The notes below the pieces were generated by a model, which saw nothing but the letters and a program-made list of their open reading frames with translations, searched no databases and was not told the origin of the DNA. The position numbers and the translations under genes were made by a program. A DNA stretch of 64,000 bases. Origin: Rhizobacter koreensis. Its GTDB lineage: Bacteria; Pseudomonadota; Gammaproteobacteria; Burkholderiales; Burkholderiaceae_C. The DNA lies in NCBI RefSeq assembly GCF_013366375.1, contig NZ_JABWMJ010000011.1, positions 62,001 to 126,000 on the forward strand, given 5' to 3'. Below are positions 1 through 14,341 of this stretch, one piece after another (position 1 is the first letter of the stretch; each line of letters starts with the position of its first letter).

Positions 1-1202
<1,202 letters not shown>

Positions 1203-1206
<4 letters not shown>

Positions 1207-1712
1207 GCGGAGTCGCCATCGTTGAGTCGACCCCGTCCGAGTCGACGCGTGCGCGCTTCGAGCGCGAGGTCGCCAAGTACCCGCCCGAGCAGCGCGCCTC
1301 GGCCGTGATGGCGTGCCTCGCGATCGTGCAGGACGAGCGCGGCTGGGTTTCGACCGCCGACGAGCAGATGGTCGCGGAGTACCTCGGCATGCCGCCGATC
1401 GCGGTGCACGAGGTCACGACGTTCTACAACATGTACAACCAGCGCCCGCTGGGGCGTCACAAGATCAACGTCTGCACCAACCTGCCGTGCCAGCTGCGCG
1501 CCGGCCAGCACGCGCTCGAGCACCTGTGCGCGACGCTCGGCGTGGAGGAGGGCGGCACCAGCGCCGACGGTGCGATCACGGTGCAGAAGAGCGAGTGCCT
1601 CGGCGCCTGCGCGGACGCGCCGGTGATGCTGGTGAACGACCGCCAGATGGTGAGCTTCATGGACGACCGCCGCATCGACGAGCTCGTCGCAACGCTGAAG
1701 GCGAACCCATGA
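1203..1712 (+). CDS. nuoE: NADH-quinone oxidoreductase subunit E
   Basis: This is the 24-kDa-type subunit of the NADH dehydrogenase module of complex I. It has 169 residues, normal for the family. A thioredoxin-like fold carries one [2Fe-2S] cluster, with ligands visible as Cys91, Cys96, Cys132 and Cys136 (motifs CTNLPC and CLGAC). It follows nuoD with a 4-base overlap. It precedes nuoF by 58 bases, which is longer than the other joints in this operon and is bridged by a 21-codon mini-ORF. Confidence 0.97.
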
Positions 1713-1774
1713 GCGCGCCGGGCGGTTCCCAAGCGCTCATCCCGGAGCGCGGCGCGCGGAGGGCGTTTCAATGA
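1709..1774 (+). other. 21-codon mini-ORF bridging nuoE and nuoF
   Basis: An ATG overlapping the nuoE stop (ATGA) opens a frame of 21 codons whose own stop (TGA, 1772-1774) overlaps the nuoF ATG at 1771. The frame has no recognised product. The geometry would let ribosomes finishing nuoE continue straight to the nuoF start, so a role in translational coupling is possible. It may equally be chance. Confidence 0.3.
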
Positions 1775-3183
1775 GCCGGCTCGACCTTTCCCGCTTCCAG
1801 TCGACCGGTCGTGAAACCTGCTTCCACGGTCGCCACATCAACCCGCAGATTTACGCCGGTCTCGACGGCAGCAACTGGCAACTCGCCGACTACGAGGCGC
1901 GCGGCGGCTACCAGGCGCTGCGCAAGATCCTCGCGGCCGACGGCGGCATGACGCCCGAGCAGGTGATCGCGGAGGTCAAGGCCTCGGGCCTGCGCGGCCG
2001 TGGCGGCGCGGGCTTCCCGACCGGGCTGAAGTGGAGCTTCATGCCGCGCCAGTACCCGGGCCCGAAGTACCTCGTCTGCAACTCCGACGAGGGCGAGCCG
2101 GGCACCTGCAAGGACCGCGACATCCTGATGTTCAACCCCCACATCGTGATCGAGGGGATGATCATCGCGGCCTACGCCATGGGCATCGGCACGGGCTACA
2201 ACTACATCCACGGCGAGATCTTCGAGGTCTACGAGCGCTTCGAGGCGGCTCTCGAGGAAGCGCGTGCCGCCGGCTACCTGGGCGAGAAGCTGCTCGGCTC
2301 CGCCTACAGCTTCCAGCTGCATGCCGCGCACGGCTGGGGTGCCTACATCTGCGGCGAGGAAACCGCGCTGCTCGAGTCGCTGGAAGGCAAGAAGGGCCAG
2401 CCGCGCTTCAAGCCGCCGTTCCCGGCAAGCTACGGCCTCTACGGCAAGCCGACGACGATCAACAACACCGAGACGTTCGCCGCGGTGCCGTGGATCATTC
2501 GCAACGGCGGCCAGCCGTACCTGGAGATCGGCAAGCCCAACAACGGCGGCACCAAGATCTTCTCGGTGGTCGGCGACGTGCAGCGCCCCGGCAATTACGA
2601 GATCCCCCTCGGCACCCCGTTCACCAAGCTGCTCGAGCTCGCCGGCGGCGTGACCGAAGGGCGTCAGCTCAAGGCCGTGATCCCGGGCGGATCGTCGGCA
2701 CCGGTCTTGCCGGCGGCGATCATGAACGAGTGCACCATGGACTACGACTCCATCGCCAAGGCGGGCTCGATGCTCGGCTCGGGCGCGGTCATCGTCATGG
2801 ACGACTCGCGCTCGATGGTGCACTCGCTGCTGCGCTTGTCGTACTTCTACATGCACGAGAGCTGCGGCCAGTGCACGCCGTGCCGCGAAGGCACCGGCTG
2901 GCTGTACCGCATGGTCGAGCGCATCGCCACCGGCAAGGGCCGGCTCGGCGATATCGACCTGCTGAACTCGGTGTCCGACAACATCCAGGGCCGCACCATC
3001 TGCGCGCTCGGCGACGCCGCGGCGATGCCGGTGCGCGCGATGATCAAGCACTTCCGCGACGAGTTCGTCGCCCTGATCGAGGCCGCGAACCGCACCAGCG
3101 AGACGGCGCTCGACACCGAGTCGGCGCGCATGCCGCACATCGACCCGGTGCCGGCACGCCTCACGGCCTCACACGCGGCCTAG
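1771..3183 (+). CDS. nuoF: NADH-quinone oxidoreductase subunit F (NADH/FMN-binding)
   Basis: This is the 51-kDa-type subunit. It binds NADH and FMN and carries cluster N3, so it is the electron entry point of complex I. The glycine-rich NADH/FMN site [13 protein letters not shown] is near residues 76-88. The [4Fe-4S] motif ESCGQCTPC is near residue 365, with the fourth Cys near residue 411. At 470 residues it is somewhat longer than the usual 430 or so, because of a polar C-terminal tail. The start is preceded by a good GGAGGG at the right distance. It follows nuoE and precedes nuoG by 18 bases. Confidence 0.97.
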   Translation: MSRLDLSRFQSTGRETCFHGRHINPQIYAGLDGSNWQLADYEARGGYQALRKILAADGGMTPEQVIAEVKASGLRGRGGAGFPTGLKWSFMPRQYPGPKYLVCNSDEGEPGTCKDRDILMFNPHIVIEGMIIAAYAMGIGTGYNYIHGEIFEVYERFEAALEEARAAGYLGEKLLGSAYSFQLHAAHGWGAYICGEETALLESLEGKKGQPRFKPPFPASYGLYGKPTTINNTETFAAVPWIIRNGGQPYLEIGKPNNGGTKIFSVVGDVQRPGNYEIPLGTPFTKLLELAGGVTEGRQLKAVIPGGSSAPVLPAAIMNECTMDYDSIAKAGSMLGSGAVIVMDDSRSMVHSLLRLSYFYMHESCGQCTPCREGTGWLYRMVERIATGKGRLGDIDLLNSVSDNIQGRTICALGDAAAMPVRAMIKHFRDEFVALIEAANRTSETALDTESARMPHIDPVPARLTASHAA

Positions 3184-3201
3184 CCGCCGCGCCCCACGAA
3201 C

Positions 3202-5796
3202 ATGATCGAGATCGAGCTCGACGGCAAGAAGGTCAGCGTTGCCGAAGGCAGCATGGTGATGCATGCGGCCGACAAGGCGGGCACCTACATCCCGCACTTC
3301 TGCTACCACAAGAAGCTGTCGATCGCGGCCAACTGCCGCATGTGCCTGGTGGACGTCGAGAAGGCGCCCAAGCCGATGCCGGCCTGCGCGACGCCGGTCA
3401 CGCAAGGCATGATCGTCCGCACGCGCAGCGACAAGGCCATCAATGCCCAGCAGGGCGTGATGGAGTTCCTGCTGATCAACCATCCGCTCGACTGCCCGAT
3501 CTGCGACCAGGGCGGCGAGTGCCAGCTGCAGGACCTCGCGGTCGGCTACGGTGCCTCGTCGTCGCGCTACTCCGAGGAAAAGCGCGTCATCTTTCCGAAG
3601 AACTTCGGGCCGCTGATCGCCGCGCGCGAGATGAACCGCTGCATCCAGTGCACGCGCTGCGTGCGCTTCGGTGCCGAGGTGGCGGGGGTGATGGAACTCG
3701 GCATGGTGAACCGGGGCGAGCACTCCGAGATCACCACCATCGCTGGCGACACGGTCGACTCCGAAGTGTCGGGCAACATGATCGACCTCTGCCCGGTCGG
3801 CGCGCTGACCAGCAAGCCGTTCCGCTTCAGCGCCCGCGCCTGGGAGCTTTCGCGGCGCAAGAGCGTCAGCCCGCACGACTCGACCGGCACCAACCTCATC
3901 GTGCAGGTCAAGGGCGCCACGGTCATGCGCGTGCTGCCGCTCGAGAACGAGGACGTCAACGAGTGCTGGCTCGCCGACCGCGACCGCTTCTCGTACGAGG
4001 CGCTCAACACAAGCGATCGCCTCACGACGCCGATGATCAAGCAGAACGGCGTCTGGCAGGCGGTCGACTGGACCACCGCCCTCGAGTACGTGGCGCGCAG
4101 CCTGACCCAGATTTCGGCCGAGCACGGCCCGGCGAGCATCGGTGCGCTGGCCTCGCCGATGAGCACCGTCGAGGAACTGCACCTGCTCGCCAAGCTCGTG
4201 CGCGGCCTCGGCAGCGAGAACATCGACGTGCGCCTGCGTCACGCCGACTTCACGCGTGCCGACGGTGACGCCGGCAAGCCCGGCGAGATCGCCGGCTCTG
4301 CGATCGGCGGCATGGGCACCACGGTGGCGTCGTTGTCGGCGCTGGACCGCGCGCTCATCGTCGGGTCGTTCCTGCGCAAGGACCACCCGCTGTTCTCGCT
4401 GCGCATCCGTGCTGCGACCAAGAAGGGCGGCCAGGTCCACAGCGTCCACGCGCTCGCCGACGACTGGCTGATGCCCATGGGTGCGAGCGTCATCGCACCG
4501 CCGAGCGGCTGGGTCGATGCGCTGGGCGCGATCGCCGCGGCCTTGGGCGAGGCACAAGGCGTCGAGGCGCCGAGCCGCGCCTCGATCACCGACGAGGCGC
4601 GTGCGATCGCGGAGTCGCTCGCCAGCGGCGAGCGCAAGGCGGTGCTGCTCGGCAACGCCGCCGCCCAGCACCCGCAGGCGAGCGAGCTGCTGCGCCTGGC
4701 CACCTGGATCGGCGCGCGCACCGGCGCCAGCGTCGGCTACTTCGGCGAAGCGGCCAACATGGTCGGCGCCCACCTCGTCAACGCGCTGCCTGGTCGCGGC
4801 GGGCTGAACGCCGGCCAGATGCTCGGCGCGAGCGGTCAGCCGCGCCTCAAGGCGTGCCTGCTGCTCAACACCGAGCCGACGTTCGACAGCGCCAACCCGG
4901 CCGCCGCCGGCGCCGCGCTGCGGGCTGCCGAGCTGGTGGTCGCGATGACGCCGTTCAAGCCGGCCGACGACGACCTCGCCGACGTCGTGCTGCCGACGTC
5001 GCCGTTCGCCGAGACGTCGGGCACCTTCGTCAGCAGCGAGGGCCGCGTGCAGAGCTTCCACGGCGTCGTCAAGCCGCTCGGCGACACGCGGCCGGCGTGG
5101 AAGGTGCTGCGCGTGCTCGGCAACCTGCTCGACCTCGAAGGCTTCGGCTTCGAAAGTGCCGACGAGGTGCGCGCCGAGGCGATCGGCGAAGTCGTCGACC
5201 TGCCCGAACGTCACGAGTCGCAGCCCAAGGCGATGTCGACCGACCTGCCGCGCGAGTCGAGCGGCGGCGATCGCCCGATCGACTCGCGCATGGCCGGCGG
5301 TCAGGCCGCAGGCGGGCAGGGCAATGGCCAAGGCGGTGCGGGGCAGTCCTACTCCGGCATGCAGACCGGCAGCCTCGAGCGCATCTCCGATGTGCCGATC
5401 TACCAGTCCGACCTCATCGTGCGGCGCGCGACCTCGCTGCAGCTCACCGCCGACGCGCGCGCGGCGGCGGTCAGCATCCCGCGCGAGCTCGCCGAGCAGC
5501 TGCGCATCGACACCAGCGGCTCGCCCGCGCAACTGCACTGGGTGCGTGTCACGCAAGGTGGCGCGAGCGCAGTGGTCGCCGCCCGCGTCGACGCATCGCT
5601 GCCGGCGCAGGTCGTGCGCATCGCTGCCGCGCACCCCGACACCGTCGGGCTCGGCGCGATGTTCGGCAACGTAATGGTCGAGGCCGCTCCGGCGCCGGCG
5701 GACGATCCGCGCACGGCCACGCTCGACCTGCAACCGCAGATGGGCAAGGCGATCCCCGAGCCGGGCGCGGTCGCCGGCGGCAGCCCGCGCAGCTGA
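3202..5796 (+). CDS. nuoG: NADH-quinone oxidoreductase subunit G
   Basis: This is the 75-kDa-type iron-sulfur subunit carrying electrons from NuoF towards NuoI. The N-terminal [2Fe-2S] ligands are Cys34, Cys45, Cys48 and Cys62. The His-ligated [4Fe-4S] cluster has His94, Cys98, Cys101 and Cys107. The next [4Fe-4S] has Cys147, Cys150, Cys153 and Cys197. A molybdopterin-oxidoreductase-like domain without an obvious cofactor site follows. At 864 residues it is longer than most betaproteobacterial NuoG. Much of the excess is a Gly/Gln/Ser-rich stretch at about residues 673-720. No strong Shine-Dalgarno precedes the ATG. Confidence 0.96.
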   Translation: MIEIELDGKKVSVAEGSMVMHAADKAGTYIPHFCYHKKLSIAANCRMCLVDVEKAPKPMPACATPVTQGMIVRTRSDKAINAQQGVMEFLLINHPLDCPICDQGGECQLQDLAVGYGASSSRYSEEKRVIFPKNFGPLIAAREMNRCIQCTRCVRFGAEVAGVMELGMVNRGEHSEITTIAGDTVDSEVSGNMIDLCPVGALTSKPFRFSARAWELSRRKSVSPHDSTGTNLIVQVKGATVMRVLPLENEDVNECWLADRDRFSYEALNTSDRLTTPMIKQNGVWQAVDWTTALEYVARSLTQISAEHGPASIGALASPMSTVEELHLLAKLVRGLGSENIDVRLRHADFTRADGDAGKPGEIAGSAIGGMGTTVASLSALDRALIVGSFLRKDHPLFSLRIRAATKKGGQVHSVHALADDWLMPMGASVIAPPSGWVDALGAIAAALGEAQGVEAPSRASITDEARAIAESLASGERKAVLLGNAAAQHPQASELLRLATWIGARTGASVGYFGEAANMVGAHLVNALPGRGGLNAGQMLGASGQPRLKACLLLNTEPTFDSANPAAAGAALRAAELVVAMTPFKPADDDLADVVLPTSPFAETSGTFVSSEGRVQSFHGVVKPLGDTRPAWKVLRVLGNLLDLEGFGFESADEVRAEAIGEVVDLPERHESQPKAMSTDLPRESSGGDRPIDSRMAGGQAAGGQGNGQGGAGQSYSGMQTGSLERISDVPIYQSDLIVRRATSLQLTADARAAAVSIPRELAEQLRIDTSGSPAQLHWVRVTQGGASAVVAARVDASLPAQVVRIAAAHPDTVGLGAMFGNVMVEAAPAPADDPRTATLDLQPQMGKAIPEPGAVAGGSPRS

Positions 5797-5803
5797 GGAC
5801 GCG

Positions 5804-6901
5804 ATGTTCGATTCGATCAACCAATACGGCCACTCGATGCTCGGCGCATCGTGGCCGGTCGTCTGGACCTTCGCGAAGATCATCGCGCTGGTGTTGCCGC
5901 TGATGGGGTGCGTCGCTTACCTCACGCTGTGGGAGCGCAAGGCGATCGGCTGGAGCCAGGACCGGCCCGGTCCGAACCGCGTCGGCCCGCTCGGCCTGCT
6001 GCAGCCCATCGCGGATGCGCTCAAGCTCCTGACCAAGGAGATCATCGTCCCGACGGCGGCCAACAAGGGCCTGTTCTTCCTCGGGCCGATCATGACGATC
6101 ACGCCGGCGCTCGCCGCGTGGGCGGTCGTGCCGTTCGGGCCCGACGTGGCGCTCGCCAACATCAACGCCGGCCTGCTGTTCCTGATGGCCGTGATGTCGA
6201 TCGAGGTCTACGGCGTGATCATCGCCGGCTGGGCATCGAACTCGAAGTACGCCTTCCTCGGCGCGCTGCGCGCGTCGGCGCAGATGGTGAGCTACGAGAT
6301 CGCGATGGGCTTCGCGCTCGTGGTGGTGCTCATGGTCTCGGGAACGCTCAACATGAGCGAGATCGTGCTGGGGCAGGGCCGCGGCTGGTTCGCCGAGCAC
6401 GGCGTGCCGCTCCTCAGCTGGAACTGGCTGCCGCTGCTGCCGATCTTCGTCGTCTACGTGATCGCCGGCATCGCCGAGACCAACCGCGCGCCATTCGACG
6501 TGGTCGAGGGCGAGTCGGAGATCGTCGCCGGCCACATGGTCGAGTACTCGGGCATGTCGTTCGCGATGTTCTTCCTGGCCGAGTACGCCAACATCATCCT
6601 GGTCTCGGCGCTCGCCTCGGTCATGTTCCTGGGCGGCTGGATCGCGCCGGTGTCGTTCTCGGCGTTCGGCACCACCACGCCAGGCTGGATTCAGGAGTCG
6701 ATGTGGTTCTGGAACTGGTTCTGGCTGTTCGCCAAGACCTTCGTCATCGCGACCCTGTTCCTCTGGGTGCGCGCGACGTTTCCCCGATTCCGCTACGACC
6801 AGATCATGCGCCTGGGCTGGAAGATCTTCATTCCGGTCACGCTGGTCTGGCTGATTCTCGTGGGACTGGTGATCCAGTCGCCGTGGAACATCTGGAAGTA
6901 A
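5804..6901 (+). CDS. nuoH: NADH-quinone oxidoreductase subunit H
   Basis: This membrane subunit contacts the quinone cavity and links the peripheral arm to the proton-pumping arm. The 365 residues include about eight hydrophobic helices. The conserved loop after the first helix ([20 protein letters not shown]) is the family hallmark, and the acidic loop with [20 protein letters not shown] is also present. It lies 7 bases after nuoG and 6 bases before nuoI, consistent with one transcript. Confidence 0.97.
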   Translation: MFDSINQYGHSMLGASWPVVWTFAKIIALVLPLMGCVAYLTLWERKAIGWSQDRPGPNRVGPLGLLQPIADALKLLTKEIIVPTAANKGLFFLGPIMTITPALAAWAVVPFGPDVALANINAGLLFLMAVMSIEVYGVIIAGWASNSKYAFLGALRASAQMVSYEIAMGFALVVVLMVSGTLNMSEIVLGQGRGWFAEHGVPLLSWNWLPLLPIFVVYVIAGIAETNRAPFDVVEGESEIVAGHMVEYSGMSFAMFFLAEYANIILVSALASVMFLGGWIAPVSFSAFGTTTPGWIQESMWFWNWFWLFAKTFVIATLFLWVRATFPRFRYDQIMRLGWKIFIPVTLVWLILVGLVIQSPWNIWK

Positions 6902-6907
6902 GTCGCC

Positions 6908-7405
6908 ATGGCAGCCGCTACTGCAATCAAGGATTTCTTCTCGAGCTTCATGCTCTTCGAGCTGTTCAAGGGCATGCGCCTCACCGGCCGGCACTTCCTG
7001 GCCAAGAAGATCACAATCCAGTTTCCCGAGGAGAAGACGCCGCTCAGCCCGCGCTTTCGGGGCCTGCACGCGCTGCGCCGCTACGAGAGCGGCGAGGAGC
7101 GCTGCATCGCCTGCAAGCTCTGCGAGGCGATCTGCCCGGCCCTCGCGATCACGATCGAGAGCGACGTCCGCGACGACGGGTCGCGGCGCACCACGCGCTA
7201 CGACATCGACCTGATGAAGTGCATCTTCTGCGGCATGTGCGAGGAGAGCTGCCCGGTCGACGCCATCGTTGAGACGCAGACCCTCGAGTACCACGGCGAG
7301 AAGAAGAGCGACCTCTACTTCACCAAGGACATGTTGCTCGCCGTCGGCGACCGCTACGCCGCCGAGATCACCGCCGCCAAGGAGGCTGACGCGCGCTACC
7401 GCTGA
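6908..7405 (+). CDS. nuoI: NADH-quinone oxidoreductase subunit I
   Basis: This ferredoxin-like subunit carries clusters N6a and N6b of complex I. The 165 residues have two CxxCxxCxxxCP motifs: Cys66, Cys69, Cys72, Cys76 and Cys105, Cys108, Cys111, Cys115. The N-terminal amphipathic stretch that anchors the subunit to the membrane arm is present. It lies between nuoH and nuoJ in the standard order. Confidence 0.97.
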   Translation: MAAATAIKDFFSSFMLFELFKGMRLTGRHFLAKKITIQFPEEKTPLSPRFRGLHALRRYESGEERCIACKLCEAICPALAITIESDVRDDGSRRTTRYDIDLMKCIFCGMCEESCPVDAIVETQTLEYHGEKKSDLYFTKDMLLAVGDRYAAEITAAKEADARYR

Positions 7406-7438
7406 GCCTCCGGGCTCGCGAGCGCACGCCGTGCACGC

Positions 7439-8086
7439 ATGGATCTGACCACTCCGCTCTTCTACGTCTTCTCGGCGGTACTGCTGTTCGCAGCGTTCCG
7501 CGTGATCACCGCGCGCAGCCCGGTGTATGCCGCGCTGTATCTCGTGCTCGCGTTTTTCAGCGCCGCCTGCGTGTGGATGCTGTTGCACGCCGAATTCCTG
7601 GCGATCGCGCTGGTGCTCGTCTACGTCGGCGCCGTGATGGTGCTGTTCCTGTTCGTGGTGATGATGCTCGATGTCGACGTCGGCCAGCTGCGCGCCGAGT
7701 TCTGGAAGCACTTTCCGGTCGCCGCCATCGTCGGCGTCGTCATCGTGCTCGAAATGGCCGCGGTGCTGATGCCGGGCTTTCGTCTGACCGAGCCGCCCGT
7801 GGCGAGCGCAGCGGCGGTGCAGATGGGCAACACCAAGCTGCTCGGCATCGAGATCTACACCGAGTACCTCTATCCGCTGCAGATCGCCGCGGTGCTGCTG
7901 CTCGTCGCGATCATCGCGGCGATCTCGCTGACCATGCGCAGCCGCAAGGACGCGCGTCGCACCGACCCGGGCGAGCAGGTCAAGGCGAAGAAGGCCGACC
8001 GCCTGCGAATCGTTCAGCTCGAGCCGGAGCGGCCGCAGGTCGACGCGTCCGACGCGGGCGTCGCCCCGCTGGGAGACCGCCGATGA
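7439..8086 (+). CDS. nuoJ: NADH-quinone oxidoreductase subunit J
   Basis: This is a membrane subunit next to NuoK in the proton-translocating arm. The 215 residues have about five hydrophobic helices, including the conserved third helix region [20 protein letters not shown] hydrophilic tail of about 45 residues follows the last helix. The tail is rich in Lys, Arg and Asp and is probably cytoplasmic. The stop overlaps the nuoK ATG by 4 bases. Confidence 0.96.
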   Translation: MDLTTPLFYVFSAVLLFAAFRVITARSPVYAALYLVLAFFSAACVWMLLHAEFLAIALVLVYVGAVMVLFLFVVMMLDVDVGQLRAEFWKHFPVAAIVGVVIVLEMAAVLMPGFRLTEPPVASAAAVQMGNTKLLGIEIYTEYLYPLQIAAVLLLVAIIAAISLTMRSRKDARRTDPGEQVKAKKADRLRIVQLEPERPQVDASDAGVAPLGDRR

Positions 8087-8415
8087 CCCTCGCGACCATC
8101 TCGCTCGGCCACTACCTCGCCCTCGGCGCGATCCTGTTCGCGCTGTCGGTGATCGGCATCTTCCTCAACCGCCGCAACCTGATCGTGCTGCTGATGGCAA
8201 TCGAGCTGATGCTGCTCGCGGTCAACCTCAACTTCGTGGCGTTCTCGCGCTACCTCGATCCCGCGGTCGCCGACCCGATGGCCGGGCAGGTGTTCGTCTT
8301 CTTCATCCTCACCGTCGCGGCTGCCGAATCGGCGATCGGCCTGGCGATCCTCGTGGTGCTGTTCCGCACCCGCACGAGCATCGCGGTCGAGGAACTCGAT
8401 TCGCTCAAGGGCTAG
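8083..8415 (+). CDS. nuoK: NADH-quinone oxidoreductase subunit K
   Basis: This small subunit (110 residues, three transmembrane helices) takes part in proton transfer. Two membrane glutamates known to matter in the family are visible, in [10 protein letters not shown] (residue 41) and [10 protein letters not shown] (residue 82). The frame is open further upstream, but the ATG at 8083 overlaps the nuoJ stop as ATGA and gives the family-typical N-terminus [13 protein letters not shown], so that start was chosen. Confidence 0.96.
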   Translation: MTLATISLGHYLALGAILFALSVIGIFLNRRNLIVLLMAIELMLLAVNLNFVAFSRYLDPAVADPMAGQVFVFFILTVAAAESAIGLAILVVLFRTRTSIAVEELDSLKG

Positions 8416-8424
8416 CGCGCACCG

Positions 8425-10707
<2,283 letters not shown>

Positions 10708-10732
10708 CCGCCCCCGCAAGAAGAAGGACAAC

Positions 10733-12211
10733 ATGGGTTTGCTGAGTCTCGCCATCTGGCTGCCGATCGTCGCGGGCGCGCTCCTGCTCGCGTTCGGCAG
10801 CGACGCGCGCGCGCGCGGCGTGCGCTGGGCCGCGCTTCTCGCGTCGGTCGTGAGCTTCCTCGTCACGCTGCCGCTGATCAGCGGCTTCGACCGCACCACC
10901 GCGGCGATGCAGTTCGTCGAGAACGTGCCGTGGATCGGCCGCTTCAACGTCATGTACCACCTGGGGGTGGACGGCATCTCGGTGTGGTTCGTCCTGCTGA
11001 CGGCGTTCATCACGTGCGTGGTGGTGGTCTCCGCTTGGGAGGTCATCACCGAGCGCGTGCACCACTACATGGGTGCGTTCCTCATCCTCTCGGGGCTGAT
11101 GATCGGCGTCTTCTCGGCGCTCGACGGGCTGCTGTTCTACGTGTTCTTCGAAGCCACGCTGATCCCGATGTATCTGATCATCGGGCTCTGGGGCGGACCG
11201 CGTCGCGTCTACGCAGCGTTCAAGTTCTTCCTCTACACGCTGGCCGGCTCGCTGCTGATGCTGGTGGCGCTGGTCTACCTCTACTACAAGTCGGGCGGCA
11301 GCTTCGACATCCTCGCCTGGCACCGCCTGCCGCTGCCGGGCAACGTGCAGACGCTGCTGTTCTTCGCCTTCTTCGCCGCGTTCGCCGTCAAGGTGCCGAT
11401 GTGGCCGGTGCACACCTGGCTCCCCGACGCTCACGTCGAGGCGCCCACCGGCGGCTCGGTGGTGCTGGCCGCCATCATGCTCAAGCTCGGCGCCTACGGG
11501 TTCCTGCGCTTCTCGATGCCGATCGCGCCCGACGCGAGCCACCAGTGGGCTTGGGTGATCGTCGCGCTGTCCCTGATCGCCGTGCTGTACATCGGCCTCG
11601 TCGCGCTGGTCCAGCAGGACATGAAGAAGCTGGTCGCGTATTCGTCGATCGCGCACATGGGCTTCGTCACGCTCGGCTTCTTCGTGTTCGACCGCCTCGC
11701 CATGTCGGGCGGCATCGTGCAGATGATCGCCCACGGCTTCGTGTCGGGCGCCATGTTCCTGTGCATCGGCGTCCTCTACGACCGCGTGCATTCGCGCGAG
11801 ATCGCTGCCTATGGCGGCGTCGCGAACACCATGCCGAAGTTCGCCGCGTTCGCCGTGCTGTTCTCGATGGCCAACGCCGGCCTGCCGGGTACCGCCGGCT
11901 TCGTGGGCGAGTGGATGGTCATCCTCGGCACCGTCAAGGTGAACTTCTGGATCGCCGCGCTCGCCGCCACCACGCTGATCTGGGGCGCCGCCTACACGCT
12001 GTGGATGGTCAAGCGGGTCTACTTCGGCAAGGTCGCCAACGCCAACGTCGCCGCCCTGGCGGACATCGGCAGGCGCGAGTTCGCGATGCTCGCGATCCTC
12101 GCCCTCGCCGTGCTGTGGATGGGGGTGCACCCCAAGCCGTTCACCGACGTGATGGACAAGTCGGTGGCCGAGCTGCTGCGCCACGTCGCCGTGTCGAAGC
12201 TCGGCCCCTGA
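10733..12211 (+). CDS. nuoM: NADH-quinone oxidoreductase subunit M
   Basis: This is an antiporter-like proton-pumping subunit of 492 residues with about 14 hydrophobic helices. The conserved FFEATLIPMYLIIGLWGG contains the essential Glu, and KVPMWPVHTWLPDAHVEAPT contains the channel Lys. It starts 25 bases after nuoL behind an AGAAGGA ribosome site. It precedes nuoN in the standard order. Confidence 0.97.
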   Translation: MGLLSLAIWLPIVAGALLLAFGSDARARGVRWAALLASVVSFLVTLPLISGFDRTTAAMQFVENVPWIGRFNVMYHLGVDGISVWFVLLTAFITCVVVVSAWEVITERVHHYMGAFLILSGLMIGVFSALDGLLFYVFFEATLIPMYLIIGLWGGPRRVYAAFKFFLYTLAGSLLMLVALVYLYYKSGGSFDILAWHRLPLPGNVQTLLFFAFFAAFAVKVPMWPVHTWLPDAHVEAPTGGSVVLAAIMLKLGAYGFLRFSMPIAPDASHQWAWVIVALSLIAVLYIGLVALVQQDMKKLVAYSSIAHMGFVTLGFFVFDRLAMSGGIVQMIAHGFVSGAMFLCIGVLYDRVHSREIAAYGGVANTMPKFAAFAVLFSMANAGLPGTAGFVGEWMVILGTVKVNFWIAALAATTLIWGAAYTLWMVKRVYFGKVANANVAALADIGRREFAMLAILALAVLWMGVHPKPFTDVMDKSVAELLRHVAVSKLGP

Positions 12212-12247
12212 TCCTCGCGCCATGTGCAATTCCAGGTACCGTATCCG

Positions 12248-13720
12248 ATGAACTGGCCCGCCGTCTATCCCGAGATCGCCCTCCTGGCGGCGGCATGCGT
12301 GATCGCGCTCGTCGACCTCTGGTCGACCGACCCGCACCGCAGCCTGACCTACTGGCTCACGCAGGCTTCGCTGGCCGGTGTCGCGGTGCTGCAGGCCGTG
12401 TACTTCGACCAGGGCCTCACGCATTACGCCATGCAGCGCATGGTGGTCGCCGACCCGATGGGCCACCTGCTCGGCGCGTTCGCGACGATCGCCGTGATGG
12501 TGTCGCTCGCCTACGCACGACCCTACGCGGCCGAGCGCGACATGCTCAAGGGCGAGCTCTTCACGCTGTCGATGTTCGCGCTGCTCGGCATCCTGGTCAT
12601 GCTGTCGGCGAACAACTTCCTCGTCATCTACCTCGGCCTCGAGCTGATGTCGCTCAGCCTCTACGCGCTCGTCGCGATGCGGCGCGACGACACCGGCGCC
12701 ACCGAGGCGGCGATGAAGTACTTCGTGCTCGGCGCGCTGGCGAGCGGCTTCCTGCTCTACGGCCTCTCGATGATGTACGGGGCGACCGGTTCGCTCGAGA
12801 TCAGCGAGGTGTTCCGCGCCATCAACACCGGCCAGCCGGCCAAGGCGGTGCTGGTGCTCGCCACGGTGTTCATCGTCGCCGGCCTCGGTTTCAAGCTCGG
12901 CGCGGTGCCGTTTCACATGTGGGTGCCCGACGTCTATCAGGGTGCGCCGACCGCGGCGACTCTGTTCGTCGGCGCCGCGCCCAAGCTCGCCGCGTTCGCG
13001 ATCACGCTGCGCCTGCTCGTCGAGGGCATGCTCGGCCTGGCCATCGACTGGCAGCAGATGCTCATCGTGCTGTCGGTCGGCTCGATGCTGCTCGGCAACC
13101 TGGTCGCGATCGCGCAGAACAACATCAAGCGGATGCTGGCGTACTCGACGATCGGGCAGATCGGCTTCATGCTGCTCGGCCTGACCCCGGGCGTGGTGAG
13201 CGGCAACACCGTCTCGGCGAGCAACGCCTACAGCTCCGCGATGTTCTACGTCGTCACCGACGTGCTGACCACGCTGGGCACCTTCGGCATTGTCATGCTG
13301 CTGTCGCGGCGCGGCCACGAGGCCGAGTTCATCGACGACTTCAAGGGCCTGGCGCGGCGCAGCCCCTGGTTCGCGGGCGTGATGGCGATCTTCATGTTCT
13401 CGCTCGCCGGCATTCCGCCGACGGTCGGCTTCTACGCCAAGCTTGCCGTGCTGCAGGCGCTGGTCTCGACCAACGTCGCCGGCTACACGACCCTTGCCGT
13501 TATCGCGGTCGTGCTGTCGCTGCTCGGCGCGTTCTACTACCTGCGCGTCGTCAAGGTCATGTTCTTCGATGATCCGGTCGACGCACAGCCCATCGTCGCG
13601 AGCCGCGAGGTGCGCACCCTGGTGTCGATCAACGGTCTGGCCATTCTGGTGCTCGGCATCGTGCCGGGAGGGCTGATGCAGCTCTGCGCGCAGGCCATCG
13701 TCCAGATGTTCGCGACCTGA
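12248..13720 (+). CDS. nuoN: NADH-quinone oxidoreductase subunit N
   Basis: This is the third antiporter-like subunit of the complex I membrane arm. The signatures LELMSLSLYALVAM and KLGAVPFHMWVPDVYQGAPT are present. The frame can also start at a GTG at 12224, eight codons earlier. The ATG at 12248 (MNWPAVYPEIALLAAA) was preferred because it begins just before the first helix as in relatives. Neither start has a strong ribosome site. The stop overlaps the next ATG by one base (TGATG). Confidence 0.95.
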   Translation: MNWPAVYPEIALLAAACVIALVDLWSTDPHRSLTYWLTQASLAGVAVLQAVYFDQGLTHYAMQRMVVADPMGHLLGAFATIAVMVSLAYARPYAAERDMLKGELFTLSMFALLGILVMLSANNFLVIYLGLELMSLSLYALVAMRRDDTGATEAAMKYFVLGALASGFLLYGLSMMYGATGSLEISEVFRAINTGQPAKAVLVLATVFIVAGLGFKLGAVPFHMWVPDVYQGAPTAATLFVGAAPKLAAFAITLRLLVEGMLGLAIDWQQMLIVLSVGSMLLGNLVAIAQNNIKRMLAYSTIGQIGFMLLGLTPGVVSGNTVSASNAYSSAMFYVVTDVLTTLGTFGIVMLLSRRGHEAEFIDDFKGLARRSPWFAGVMAIFMFSLAGIPPTVGFYAKLAVLQALVSTNVAGYTTLAVIAVVLSLLGAFYYLRVVKVMFFDDPVDAQPIVASREVRTLVSINGLAILVLGIVPGGLMQLCAQAIVQMFAT

Positions 13721-14328
13721 TGGCCGAACGTTCCGGGCTGCCGCCGGACGGCGACGACAGCCACCTGCGCGAGGAGCGACTCGAGTCCGAGTCGGTCTGG
13801 CGCGGCCGCATGCTCGACGTGCGCGTCGACCAGGTGCGCCTGCCCGACGGCAGCACCACCCGGCGCGAGTACATCGTCCACCCGGGCGCGGTCGTCGTCG
13901 TCGGGTTGCTCGACGACGGGCGCGTGGTGGTCGAGCGCCAATGGCGCTACCCGGTCGGTCGGGCCATGATCGAATTCCCCGCCGGCAAGCTTGACCCGGG
14001 CGAGCCGGTGCTCGACTGCGCGATCCGCGAGCTGATCGAGGAAACCGGCTACCGCGCGCGCGAGTGGGCGCGCGCCGGCATCCTGCACAACGCGATCGGC
14101 TACTCGAACGAGGGCATCGAGGTCTGGTTCGCCCGCGGCCTCGAAGCCGGCGAGCGCCAGCTCGACGACGGCGAGTTCCTCGACGTGTACGACGCGTCGC
14201 TCGACGAGCTCGAGAGCCTCGCCCAGCGCGGCGAGCTCACCGACGCGAAGACGCTGGTCGCCATGCTCTGGCTGCACCAGTGGCGCGACGGCCGCTGGCC
14301 GCTCGAGTGGCGGCCGGCACCTGCCTGA
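13720..14328 (+). CDS. NUDIX hydrolase, ADP-ribose pyrophosphatase-like
   Basis: This is a predicted nucleoside-diphosphate-sugar hydrolase, most like the ADP-ribose pyrophosphatase (NudF) branch. The Nudix box GX5EX7REXXEEXG is intact at about residues 89-111, with core RELIEETGY and metal-binding glutamates. It has 202 residues, normal for the branch. It is joined to nuoN by a one-base overlap, so it is probably translated from the nuo transcript. A NUDIX gene in this place is common in Burkholderiales. The substrate cannot be told from sequence. Confidence 0.9.
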   Translation: MAERSGLPPDGDDSHLREERLESESVWRGRMLDVRVDQVRLPDGSTTRREYIVHPGAVVVVGLLDDGRVVVERQWRYPVGRAMIEFPAGKLDPGEPVLDCAIRELIEETGYRAREWARAGILHNAIGYSNEGIEVWFARGLEAGERQLDDGEFLDVYDASLDELESLAQRGELTDAKTLVAMLWLHQWRDGRWPLEWRPAPA

Positions 14329-14341
14329 GGACGCGCTGCCG

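Noticed and set aside
3169..5883. Very long open frames on the strand opposite the nuo genes (also 5549-7711, 8428-11049, 10658-13318)
   Set aside because: They are shadows caused by high GC at third codon positions. Their translations are Arg/Ala/His-rich without folds, and the + strand genes are certain.
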